Shown here: one piece after another, positions 12,500-24,067 of the stretch | How positions within the stretch are numbered: the first letter of the stretch is position 1 | Layout of the letters: every line of letters begins with the position of its first letter | Source: Owenia fusiformis | Lineage: Eukaryota; Annelida; Polychaeta; Sabellida; Oweniidae | Direction of reading: 5' to 3' | DNA length: 60,000 bases | Assembly (NCBI GenBank): GCA_903813345.2 | Contig: CAIIXF020000005.1 | Coordinates: 6,949,375-7,009,374 of the forward strand | Position numbers and translations under genes: made by a program | Notes under the pieces: generated by a model | What the model was told of the DNA's origin: nothing | The model's input: only the letters and a program-made list of their open reading frames with translations | The model's database searches: none

Positions 12500-15400
12500 A
12501 TGGAACATCAAGGTATTTATATCTATATTTTATTTACATGATTGAAACGTTGTGTTGTAGAATCAGATCTAAGGGAGTGACAATATTGCAAGCAACATGG
12601 GCAATTGACCTACAAATCTGTTCCTGACAATCTCAATTATAATATCTCCAAAAAGATCCACGATATCGTGATACATAAGTATCAAAGTGCAAAAAGGGGA
12701 GAAATGTTTAAATTCTCCTAAATAATAACTTAAATGGTAACCATAGAAAATGACTGCAATATTGTAATAAAAATTGTCCTGATATTTAGAAAAAGAACAT
12801 GACAAGGACTTTTATGAGCCCAAAATATATCTAAAACGGAAACAATTTTTGTCACTACTATCACTATACTAGATCTTATATCTGTCACCTGTGAGTACCT
12901 GTGAATAACAACATAAGCGCGTAATGTTGCCCATGTAATGAAGTGTTTCATGTGCATGTATTAATACTTGTTTTTATTACAGGAGGAAAAGCATTTGGAG
13001 CACTCAAAGCACAACAAGAAGCAAATCTTGATGAAATAAATAAGGTACTGGAAATTTGAAAATTGTGATACAGGTCATTGTACTGTAAATACTTTTGTAT
13101 GTTCTTTGGCACTTTTATTAAACAGAACCAATGAACCAAGTTGAATTGAATATGTATATAATGATTAAGGATGTAAGGGACCCCTAGTAAACTATTTCTA
13201 ATCGAACATGTATTCTGGGCTACTTCCCCGCCGTGCATTATCACCATAGAGCTAATATTCACCCACTGTGTGTGTACCACTGTGACATTGTAATTTGGCC
13301 CCCTGATGAAACACGACTGGGGCAAACTGCTTATTGGCTTAACGTGGCTTATAACCCTGTTTATTGTTTCTTGAAGCAACTTAGTAAAATTACGATTTCT
13401 CTGCACCCTGATGTCCAATCAAGATCATTTGAGTATCTTTGTGTTCCTGACACGTTTGGACATCCGAGAATGACAACGTCTACATGGTGTTTGCACGCTA
13501 TATTGACGTAATATATGACTGAAATCGGGAAGACAAAATTTGAGATACACAAACAAAATTGCTTGTGAAAACTATTAACAAAAGTGTTCCATACTTGGCT
13601 AAGGTTTTATTTGAAGATACATTGCCTTATTAAGCAGGTAGAGGGATATACAGAACACGGAAGCAAATGCCATATTGAAACGGTTCTATAATACAATTTG
13701 AACATGTTAGTACATGTCACGTAGGCCAGTGTTTTATATGTGGATTAGATGTACTTTACTTGTTTAAATGAACATAAAACATTGCATGAAATCTGCAGTC
13801 TTCCAGGTTTTCTCTGGGTTTGCATTGTCTCATTTGGGGTTTTCTGACTTTAAAACAAACCCTTACCTAAATAGATTTGAGTCTCGGGGACATTTTTGTA
13901 AATAGTTATCATTTAGCAATCCTGAAAGAATATCACACCTTTTTGCTTTTCCGATTTCACTCATAGATTACGTCAATATGGCGTGGCGTACTTGGGTAGA
14001 CGTTGTCATTCCCGGATGCCCAAGCGTGTCAGGAACTCATAGATACTCGAATGATCTTGATTGGACTTCAAGGTGCAGAGAAATCGTAACTTTACTGAGT
14101 GGCTTCACGAAAAAATAAACAGGGTTATATGCCACCTTAATAACATTACTTTCTACACTTACCACAATGGTATTGAGACCTATATAATGACATTATCAAA
14201 TTACAGTAGTAATACGACTTCATTGTATTTATTTCACGTCGACCTTGGTAAGCATTATTTATATGAAAAGCTCGAGTAAAATACATGTAAACACTACAAT
14301 TTCAACAAGTTCTCAACACGAATTAAACTTCCTAATGTTGACTTCCTTGTACATTTCTTTTAAATAAGTATTGCGCAAAGACTAAATAAACCATGGTCAT
14401 TTAATTTCCCAATATATATCAAAATAAAGTAGAGAAAAGATTGCAGAGTCGAGATATTTCTTAGCTCGGCGTTAGACTGAGTTCTTTTAAATAGGTATTT
14501 AGTCTTGTGCAAAGACCAAATAAAACATGTCATTTAATTTCCCAATGTATATCAAAATAAATATTGCAAAGTCTAGATATGTCTTGGTTCTCGGCGTTAG
14601 ACTGAGTTATTACATTAAGTAATTAATATCTGCAGAGAGGATATTCATTACTCAACCTCTGTGAACAAATACCAAAGGGTAACATAATATCAATTAATAA
14701 CATAGAATAAATAAAGTTTCATTTGGAAAGTAAACAAGAAATATAAATTTCCCTTGGTTATTAATCAGCTTATAGGGTGTTAAAAGTGGCTATGCTATAT
14801 ACGGGTTTTTGAGGGTCTCGATAAAGGGTGGATACGTGGTGGTTATCCCGAGGGACATATATCTTATCTGAACGCCAGGTGTATATGTAACCCTAATGTA
14901 CAGTATCTAAGGCAGGAATGATCCATGCTCAATAGGCCCGCGAATTAAGTTACATTATACTTTGATATAAAACAATGTTTTCATTTCTAAAACCACATTT
15001 TGTGTCATGTTGTACAAGTTTATTAGATTTCCTCCATCTAATGTTTAGAGTGTCCCGCTCTTTAAACAATGACAATCTAACCCAGCATATATGACATGTA
15101 CTTCGAAACTTTTATTTGCATCATAAACTGTATACTAGACCTCATGTATCCAAAGTCGAGCATCAAAAACCCAATGTCACACACTCGGTTAAAATGATCT
15201 TTACCAATCCAAAGCAGAAGCAATTATTCACATTTTGGCAAATTCATTATTTTTGTAGATATACTTAGAAGACGACGACTACCAAGATGAAGACGATTAT
15301 CCAGATCTTGCTGAATCATTAGACAAGTACAAAAGTAGGTCAACAAAGCGTTTTCTCAGACAATGATTTTTTATTTACTGTTTAAAACAATAAGACGAGA

Positions 15401-17635
15401 ACGAAACGCAAAAATTATTTCTATGTAAGTTCATCTCTCTGGTTAATATATCAGAAACAAGTCAAATTCTTTACTTCAGAGAATATTTTTAATTTATTGA
15501 GACTTTCGACTAATATCCCTTAGTCTTTTTCAAAATATAACAGCATGTATACATTTATGTGACGTCATAAACAGACAATGGAAAATTTAATTATGTAACA
15601 AATGAAAAAATTATTGTTTTTTTAACCATTTACAAATTAATAAGTACCAAATAGAGTTATATCTATGAATCTTTATGTCATGATTTTGTAACAATATTGA
15701 GGCATTTTAGATATTCTATAAGAGTTTTTTCCCTTTTTAGAACAATTTATGGAGTTTGACATGGACAACTCTGGTGATATAGGTAAGTTTGCGCTTAACC
15801 TATATGTGTATACAGATAGAGCAGTTTCTAAATAATTCTCGTTTTTTCATTAGATTTTAAGAGATTTACACTTTTAACCTCTAATGACTTACTTTTCTTT
15901 ATTTTTGATAGAACATTTGAATTCAGTGACACGTTTTCTCCAATAATAGATTTGATTTACAATGTTATGTCATTTAAATAATTTTCCATGACATTAAAAT
16001 AACTTGGGTCAAATCTCCATCTAAAATTCATTAAAACCTTGGATTATTCGTATGACAACCAACATTTTCATATTTAGTCACAATATGTACATTGACAGGG
16101 TCAACCAATAGTTTCAGACAGATCAATCCAACCCTTTTTGATAAATCATGAAATTCAGTGACTATTGCAAGTTTCTAGCATTGAAATGAATGGAGGTTTG
16201 GCCCAAGAAAATCAAAGACAAACAAGGATGACAAGGGTGACATCTATTATGTCAGCGTATTTCAGCTATTTAGAAACTCTTCAATCGGTAATAACTAACT
16301 TTACCCTGACGCAGACAAAAAGAAAGCTTTTTTGTCTCCTTAAACTTTGCACTGACTAACACTCTCACAAGAAACAATCCATACAGGTATAAATATGTTA
16401 TGCCCTTTTTGTAGTTGCTGCGATCACAAATTATAAAAACGTGCTCTGTCGACTAAGCTAAATGACATTGATTTCATCCTCCGAACGCAGGGCTCCACAA
16501 CGTTCCTTCCGAGGTTCGAGTTTGGAGGCCTGTGGTTGGAGGATGCTTTGATGTCCAAATATGTACAGTGTGATTGCCATGATTACAAAGATAATACATC
16601 TTTTAGATCTAATGGAACTAAAGATGATGATGGAGAAGCTAGAACAGGCCAAAACACACCTTGAGTTGAAGAAGATGATCGCCGAAGTAGATAGAGAGGA
16701 CAGAGGATCAATAAGCTATAACGACTTCCTCTTTATGATGTTAGGGAAAAAGAATTCGGTTTTGAAATTGTAAGTTAACACAGTACATGAATCATAACTT
16801 TACTTATGTTGAGAATCCAAACTGTAAATGTGGAGCCCCCCAGACAGAAAAACACTTCTTCTTTCAGTGTCCCCTTATTAAAGAAAAGATAACAAAATTA
16901 AAAACTGATATTATTAATATAACTGGACTATCAGATAAACATTTAACTCAGAATGATCTCCTTTACTTAATGAAACATGGCTCTGACAATATTTCCCTTG
17001 ATCTAAATTCACATCTCCAAACCTCAATCGCTGAATTCATTGAAATGAACCTATAACGTTTTCCCCTCCTACATACTATATATACTATACTTTATTTTAT
17101 ATTATCCACACTTAATATTTCCACCCCATGGCCAACCACAAGTGCAGAGTGAACCCCTTGACCTAATCATAATTTTGTATTTTGTGCTATTAATGTACCC
17201 TTCTATAATGCCTTCGGGCGGCTGAAGGGATTTATATTATGATATTTTTATGAAGCAATAAATATTTCTTAATAAAAAAATAATAATAAGTTTAGATTTA
17301 TGTCAAGGATCAAACTTATCTGAAAATTGAGATCTTATTTTTTATCAGCATATTTATCAGTTTTTAACTCCTTGGCATAATCCCATTGGAAAAGGATTTT
17401 AGCCTTTATAATGTTTGCAAAAAATGCATAATCACAAATCCACCTGAGATAGATCTTGTCAATTACAAAAATACAAAATTTAGAATAATTTGTCATTATT
17501 CATCGTGTTTCACTTCTCATAACTGGCTCATATAATGTATTCTATTGTAGAATCCTGAAGTTTGAGGGGGCTATGAAAGAAAAAGAAAGGCCAACTGGGA
17601 TAGCTCCAAAAAGAGATTTATCAAGTCTACCATGA
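12500..17635 (+). CDS. AIF1: Allograft inflammatory factor 1 (Iba1), EF-hand calcium-binding protein
   Basis: Six coding exons join in frame: 12500-12512, 12983-13044, 15259-15334, 15741-15782, 16607-16769, 17551-17635. They give 146 aa, matching the usual length of about 147. The family N-terminus GGKAFG..KAQQE...EINK is clear, followed by an acidic stretch, a canonical EF-hand loop ([12 protein letters not shown], split by an intron), the [10 protein letters not shown] segment, a degenerate second EF-hand ([12 protein letters not shown]), the [11 protein letters not shown] stretch and a C-terminal [14 protein letters not shown]. In animals AIF-1 binds calcium and bundles actin in macrophage-like or haemocyte cells, with roles in phagocytosis and membrane ruffling. 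The first coding exon is only 13 nt; it was chosen because its phase and donor (CAAG|GTATTT) fit and the resulting start resembles known AIF-1 proteins. A LINE fragment fills most of the start of intron 5. Confidence 0.93.
13276..14212. mobile_element. Long-inverted-repeat (foldback) element in AIF-1 intron 2
   Basis: Arms of about 250 bp (13276-13537 and 13960-14205) are diverged reverse complements, sharing for example 'gtagacgttgtcatt', 'gtgtcaggaac' and 'aatgatcttgattgga' in inverted order. The centre of about 420 bp has no gene. It is a non-autonomous DNA transposon relic; the superfamily is not determined. Confidence 0.7.
14352..14612. repeat. Tandem duplication, unit about 128 bp, in AIF-1 intron 2
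   Basis: Two direct copies share 'gcaaagac(t/c)aaataaa', 'tcatttaatttcccaat' and 'cggcgttagactgagtt'. The first ends near 14482 and the second near 14610. Confidence 0.7.
16777..17285 (+). mobile_element. 5'-truncated LINE (non-LTR retrotransposon) fragment
   Basis: The open stretch 16787-17056 gives the C-terminal tail of a LINE ORF2, with the typical C-x-C-G...H...C knuckle ([17 protein letters not shown]). A short 3' UTR follows, ending in an A/T-rich tail (aataaatatttcttaataaaaaa). A possible 6-bp target duplication, TAAGTT (16771-16776 and 17286-17291), would place the insertion inside the splice donor of AIF-1 exon 5. The fragment is on the same strand as AIF-1. Confidence 0.7.
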
Positions 17636-17722
17636 TGGTGAAATATGTTGGAGGAAGAGACAGTATTACTTTGCTCACGTCTGAAACTAACACCTGGCTT
17701 ACTCTGTGTAAAATGTTAAAAG

Positions 17723-17822
17723 TAAAGCCTCAGTCACATTTAATCGACGGCAATCGTGCGATTTTCTATATCGATTTTGTAAATCTACGGCCGCCGTAAA
17801 GGAAATGTGACTGGGGCTTAAA
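17723..17822. mobile_element. Small palindromic MITE in AIF-1 3' region
   Basis: Inverted termini aagcctcagtcacattt (17725-17741) and aaatgtgactggggctt (17803-17819) bound a GC-richer core with complementary pieces (cgacggc / gccgccg). Length is about 95 bp. It lies downstream of the AIF-1 stop, probably in the 3' UTR. Confidence 0.65.
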
Positions 17823-18225
17823 ATGTAGCCTTTTTGCTGAATCCAATCAACAAATCGCGGTATCATGTTTTGCACAGTACATGCATGTATGTTAACTTTT
17901 TATAAATTCTTGTGATATACTTCTTTACATCAAATCAAATCAGTTTTTTCAACAAAGGCGTTCGGTCCCATTTGCTATAAGCAGTAAACCTGTGTACACC
18001 ACGGTATCTGTAAAAACTGAGTAATTGTGTTACATGAAGACAAATTAAGATACTTCAATATATAAATGCAATATTGTTCATCACACATCAAAATGTATAT
18101 TGGATTATTATGATATTATGATTTATTTAACACCTTGGTCTAGCTAGGAGATAAAGGATATCCATTTATTTGAAAACAAAAACAAAATGTTACTAGTATA
18201 TGTTTGTGTATTGTTAATGTATGTA

Positions 18226-18231
18226 AATAAA
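18226..18231 (+). promoter_or_regulatory. Candidate AIF-1 poly(A) signal
   Basis: An AATAAA hexamer about 590 nt downstream of the AIF-1 stop codon, on the same strand. Other AT-rich variants lie nearby, so the choice is tentative. Confidence 0.3.
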
Positions 18232-18468
18232 TATTACATCTCTAAATCCGAGTCTGTCTTCTGCAATGACTATTATGCCATGATTCGGAGGTCTCGTAGG
18301 CCAAGGGGAGTCAGAGGAAGGCTAAAATGGACCTCCATGGCCCATCTTATGAAACCTCATCGATCATACACATAATTAAATCTAGTAGTCCATGGTATAA
18401 AATTGCTAGGACGTCTAATAAAGGAGCTGGTAGCAAACTATAGCGAAGAGATATTTGGCATGACCTCA

Positions 18469-19082
18469 TACTTAGGTGGTTCAAAATGTTTTGCAGTTGA
18501 TGCCATAACTTCAAGGAAAATAGGCAAAATGCTCCCTGAACCAGTTCATAAGTCTCTTGCAAAGTCTTGCCATTTTGAACCATGCACTGTATCAGATTTC
18601 TATGCTTCCATTTCATCAATTTGGCTGGTGTGGAAACATCTGCCATTTTGAAAATTTTGGAAACTAAATTCAAAATTTCCTCACTTTTCCATCTCAATTT
18701 TTCAACTGGGTTTTGAACAGTATACATCACAAAGGAACTTATCATGTCACTTGTATATTGTGATGTCATAGAGACAATTCGAAAAATTGAAGAAAAATAG
18801 CCACCCAAAGACACTTACACCTGCTAATTGCCACTTTACAAAGACTTTATTCAAACAAGAAAACTATTTGGAAAAACGTAATTTCGGGTTGAACATGGTA
18901 CCCACCACTCTGGTTACTATAGCAACCATATCTCAAGAACCAATCAAAATTGAGGTCCCAAATTTGAACATTTCATGTATAAATGTATAACACATATGTG
19001 TACCAAGTTTCATTGTATCAAGGAGTCCTATTCTCCTTGATGTTATGGCATCAACTGCAAAACTTTTTGAACCGCCTAAGTA
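18469..19082. mobile_element. MITE of about 610 bp with 55-bp terminal inverted repeats
   Basis: Left end cttaggtggttcaaaa... (from 18471) and right end ...ttttgaaccgcctaag (to 19080) are about 90% complementary over 55 bp and sit between TA dinucleotides. No transposase is inside. The open frames here (18347-18814 minus, 18403-18651 plus) show no protein motif and are attributed to the element. Confidence 0.75.
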
Positions 19083-22000
19083 TTTACATACCTACATAGT
19101 ACACATTAGTACATGTGTGTGCATTGTCATCATAACTGTTTAATATACTTCCGGCTTTTAGGCTGAATTATCCTGTCATTAGCAGAGGTCAAAAATTACC
19201 AAATACTAAACTCCAATACAATTTGGAGTACATAATGCGACAAAAGTAATATAAAATGAATTTCAAATACATTATTTAGGTTTCAAGCTATAAATTTGAG
19301 GTAATTTTCTCTAAAACACAAGAAAATTATGGATTCATTGCATCGGCATTTTGCATTATCTCTCATATAAAATTTAAGATATTAATAGATCACTTTTATA
19401 TAAAAATGATAAATGCTAAAATTATGTTTGTTTTTCGAAAATTGGGTGTCAATATGTTCTTAGATGGTCTGTCATTTATTTCTAGTGACTCAAAATATGA
19501 TAAATGAGTCACTCTACCCGATCGAACCCACCCCTTAGTAAAATCACATACATGCAAAGCCCATGCGGCCTATCCATCATGCAATCCCCAATCAACATCC
19601 ATATGCAGGTAAAATTCATTTTAAAACTCATTCTAGAAAAACCATGCGATGTCAATAAAATCTAAAAATAAAATATATATATATATTAGTTTTATATATC
19701 ATAAGCCTGTGACCTATTTTAATTAAGGGAGTTTCAGACATGTTATTTTTTCGAAATAACGTGGCAGAGAAACATCAAAATATAAGAAGCCATACATTTT
19801 TAAACAAACCCCAAGCAATCCAAGATATACAGATGATTTGCGAGTAAAGTATGAATGTATTTTTTATATGATACTGCACTGTGGTCTTCTGATTGTTTAT
19901 TTTTTAAATAAAAATAAAAAATAGAAATAAAGATAGAACATTTGTTGGATTCAAGTGTAATATCATAGTGAGTGTTGTAATTATCTAGTCATGTAGGACT
20001 TCACGATTTCATCATTCCCTCAACCGCTTCTTTTACACTCGTATTATTCATATATTCCAACCGCAATCATTTAATAGCTTCGTGAGTTTTACATACATAG
20101 ACATTTTGATATAATAACATATTCATTTACATGCATGAACAAAAAATATTAACAAATGTTACATCTCTCAAAACAAATGTGCAATTTCGAAATACCGGAC
20201 ATCTCTTATCATACAGGGTGGGCCAAAATGATGTCCTTTTTGGCGTAGAAGTATCAATCCGAGTCTTAAAGGACATTGAAAAGTTCATTAATATGTGGGC
20301 CCAATCACAAATAAGATTTCAGAATAGTTCTCCCTGTATAGGCAGATTTTCCCAGATCACATTTTTCTTGATGCCGAATCAGTTTTTCTTTATCTTATTT
20401 GTCGTAGGATACTTCCAATGTTCCATTCTTGTCTGAAAATAATTTCAGAATATATTGAACACCCTACCCCATGTTTTTTCTCAGACTACCATTTTTCAAT
20501 CTGGTGGACTTTGAAGACTGATTTATCGAGGAAAATGGGGGTGGGGGATTAAGACACGCGTAAAATGACCAAAATTTGTTTCAGAACACAGCAAGAAGAG
20601 AAAATATATCTAAAAGTACATCATGAGGATCATGACAGGATACTGTCATGCAATTAAAACATTTGAAAGGTGTACTAATTTTTGTGAAGTGCCCAATAAA
20701 CTAGATATCAGCATGCATCCTTGTGCATTCTTAATATGGAAGACGTGTTGAGATATTTCACCATTCACCGACATAAAGTAAATGATAACTTATCTTTGTT
20801 TCTCCCGACACAACATCAAAAGTACACTATTCGCTTCAGTGAGACATTTCTAAAGAGGATGGGGGTACAGATAAATAACTTTACTAGACTAGGCCTGTAG
20901 TAATGAAATGTCAGGTCATTAGATATTTAAATACAAATAGCCTACTATTTTCTACTTGTAGTATTGTATAGAATGTTCATCCCAACGGACTTTAAGGTAT
21001 AGATACGTATTGAGATAAATAGAAAAACAATTTGATCGGTTAGACCTGGGGTTGACCTTATTTAAGAATGCCTCATAATCGTGGCGAAACGTCATACGAA
21101 GGAAAGGATAATATCATTTTTTATCAACAATGGGAAAATCATTCAATGTTCAAGGTGAGACTTTATTTTCTTAAAAGATACCCTAAATTGGCATTCGGTT
21201 TTTTCCTCGTTATTTCATAATTCATATACTCTGTCGATGGTTTTGGAGTTATTATCTAGGAATTTAAACTATGTTCCCTTCCAATAGATTGACAAAAGTC
21301 AAGATTTGTAAACTGATAACATCACATATAGTCAACTATAATACGGATAACATAAAGAGTGATGCACCTGTTTTAAGAGGTAACAAAGTAAAGACAACTC
21401 TGGCCTGGATCGGAGTAGCATTTGGGAAAATCATCTCAGTTTTTATGTCACCACTTTTTTGTTATGGGTGGTCTCCATTTTTTGACGGCGGTTGGTGGTT
21501 GGCGGTTTGCGTATGTAACACATTCTTACAACTTCCAATAGCCTAACAAATACTGTTTAGACTGACTTCAATTTGTTTAAACCATCTACACGTTATCAGA
21601 GGTTCAAATCTGACATTAGAAGATTTGACATTCAATAACCTTCTCAAGGTCAAAAAAGGTCAAAATGTATTTTTTCAACTTACTTCAAATTGACCAAATT
21701 TTTTTTTCAAAATCATCTACAAGTTCTCAAAAGTTTAAATCTGGCTATAGATTTGAGATTTGACCTTCAATCAAAAAAGATTTGACCTTCAATGACATTC
21801 TCAAGGATAAAAAGGTATTTTTCAAAATCATCCACGAGTTCTCAGTAGTTCAAATCTTAATTTAGATTTGACATTTCACCTTCAACGACCTTCTTAGGGT
21901 CAAAAATGTCTTTTTTCAACTTGCATCAAATTGACCAATTTTTCAAAATCATTTTGAGCAACTATGTGGTGACATTTTGTCATGTTTTGAAATGCCTTGT

Positions 22001-22215
22001 ATAATATTTTTATCACTCCATTTCTATATTAAACATACAAGGTATATCTTCACATCCCCCGTCCATCTTGTACTTTACCACTTGTAATTGTTGACTAAAC
22101 TGTTTTAACTGTTTACTAAAATAGTATTGACAGTTCGATATGTTTGTAAACTACCCAGTCAATTTTGTTACGTTCAATTAACGAACATTAACTCATTTTA
22201 TATGTGTCTCATTAG
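19083..22215. other. Intergenic AT-rich stretch
   Basis: No gene was recognised. A short (TA)n run lies near 19673. At 20212-20470 a block begins 'acagggtgggccaaaa' and ends 'aacaccctacccc', which may be an old transposon but is too weak to classify. A degenerate repeat block lies at 21590-21965. A missing first exon for the gene at 22216 may lie in this stretch but was not identified. Confidence 0.4.
21590..21965. repeat. Degenerate tandem repeat block
   Basis: Imperfect copies of a unit with 'caaatctga...tagatttgac', 'ttcaa(t/c)gaccttct', 'aaggtcaaaaa' and 'tttttcaaaatcatc(t/c)ac' recur about three times at 110-190 bp spacing. It resembles low-complexity intergenic repeats. No coding content. 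Confidence 0.55.
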
Positions 22216-23211
22216 AGTCGCGAACAAGGTGAGGTTATCCCAGGCCGTACATTGATATTCCAATCTCAACCTCCTCCAGAAAGTAGGGTGAAGCAGCAGA
22301 ACAGACCATACAACATAGCAGCAATATGTGTGGTCGTATGTGCTGTTCTTGCCATCGTCTTAGTGACAGTTATATGTAAGTTCCCTCTATCAACGTGTTG
22401 TATGTTTCCTAAAGGGATTCCATGCATATTTTCTGCATTCTTTCATCAAAATGAAGTCTTACTTTTGATCTTCATAATATTTCCAATCGATTGAAAGTAC
22501 TTGATTTTTCATTATACACCAAAACAACTCAAACGGACCACATCGTTTACAATAAATCATTAAAAATATTTTTTCGATCTGTCAAATTTTTTTAACATTG
22601 TCAATGAAAGTTGTTTGCATTACTGGATTCATTAATTTTTGATAGTAAAGTCAACCATACGCCATCTTTTAAATCAAAAGTTGTTGAAAAACATACTTTG
22701 TGAAATGAGAGCATGCACATCTATGCTCTATCTCTCAACTTTCAAATGCTGTCTTCTATGCTAGTTAATTTTTTCTCACTTTAATATTAATCTAAATTTA
22801 GGTTTGTATCATATTTGGTTGAGCGTGTAAGTATTACGTCTCAAAGATTATTTCATCCCTTTTCTTCAAAAATGTGCATAGTCCCTGTCTAAGTATAAAC
22901 AAATGATTTCTACTGATTTGATGTCTCCTGTAACTTGTTCTTCTGGAAACAAGATACTTGACCGAGTCTTAATTTCTTTAGCTTCGTTTTGTTTTAGATG
23001 GTGTTAAATCAGTTCAATCATCGTTCTCTTGTCTTTTGATTGTCCGTGTCTGTGTTTTAGTTTTATCGTTTGTGTTTTACTTAGTTATATGGTATTGTAT
23101 TTAATTTCAGCTTTGACCAGGTCGGAAGGCTGGAAAGAAAATCCAACGATTGATAAAGACAATATATCCACTACTTCAAGTGGTATACATGAAATCACTA
23201 CTACATCTTGA
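22216..23211 (+). CDS. Small single-pass membrane protein, 5' part not identified
   Basis: Two exons (22216-22375 and 23111-23211) join in frame across GTAAGT and TTTCAG. They encode at least 85 residues: a proline-rich segment with basic residues (PPPESRVKQQ), one strong transmembrane helix (IAAICVVVCAVLAIVLVTVI), then a Ser/Thr-rich tail with one N-glycosylation sequon (NIS) and a stop. Basic residues before the helix suggest cytosolic N-terminus and external C-terminus. The first exon starts in phase 0 after an acceptor; a start codon upstream could not be placed. An ATG exon at 21130-21154 was considered, but its phase does not fit. Family not recognised. Confidence 0.5.
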
Positions 23212-24067
23212 GTCTCCAACAATAGCCACAACAGACTTGTCAAAACCAAAGCGCCATTACCTCTGCTCTGACCAACAATCCAATGAGAAATTCAACTTGA
23301 ATTGAATGGCTTAAAATGTGATAATTAGGAGTTAGATGTCGTTTGCGCAGCTGGAGACTGCGTAGTATATAGTGAAGAAAAATAAAGTTTAAGATAATTC
23401 AAAATCTTAATTCAAATACTCTTACTTCAAGGTACATTCTTTACTTTGTATCATCAATTGCAATTAAGCTAGTCTGCTAGTCTGACTCAGCCAAGGGGTT
23501 GATGCCTTTGGGGACATAAGAATCGCATTGTATATGTGTGTTGATTATATGTGAACTAATATATATTATTTAAAAAATTACTGGGCTTCTTGACCGAGTT
23601 ATCTCATCTACCACACAATATCTGCACTTTCTGTAACACTTTATACTTAATTTAACACTTAATTAGATCGATCTGATCACTTTTGTACAACGTTTAATTT
23701 GATTGATCTGAACCGTATTCTGTACCACTTTTCGTGCGATGTTTAATTGGATCATCTATACAATTTTCATGATCTTTGTGCGAATCATATATCACAATAT
23801 GACATTTGTGCGATACATGTTACTCAAATGACATAGAGATAAAATGTTGAATGTCAAGAGAGTACTGGTCTCTTGATATAGTACAGTCAATAGATACTTA
23901 CAATTATGTGTACAAGTAAATGTTATCTCAAAGTTTATAATACTACACAAAGTGAATCGAATTGCACACTTATCATACAGCATTGAATTAGGAATAGGGT
24001 TGACTTCAATGACCCAGTGGAGTTAGTCATCGGTGTTCGATTGTCCATTAGAGGAAATATTCAAAGG
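23212..24067. other. Intergenic stretch between membrane-protein gene and SDR
   Basis: Contains the probable 3' UTR and poly(A) signal of the upstream gene, then AT-rich DNA with weak repeats around 'gatc(t/a)gatctga' and 'tttgtgcga' (23630-23830). No gene or RNA was recognised. Confidence 0.45.
23381..23386 (+). promoter_or_regulatory. Candidate poly(A) signal
   Basis: AATAAA 170 nt downstream of the stop at 23211, supporting that this is the 3' end of a real transcription unit. Confidence 0.45.

Noticed and set aside
18347-18814. 155-aa minus-strand frame
   Set aside because: It lies mostly inside the 610-bp MITE and has no domain features.
20212-20470. Mariner-like element from the 'cagggtgggccaaaa' start
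   Set aside because: The opposite end matches only a few bases and no target duplication or transposase is visible.
21130-21154. First exon of the membrane-protein gene (ATG, eight codons and a good donor)
   Set aside because: It ends in phase 1 while the next exon begins in phase 0, so joining breaks the frame.
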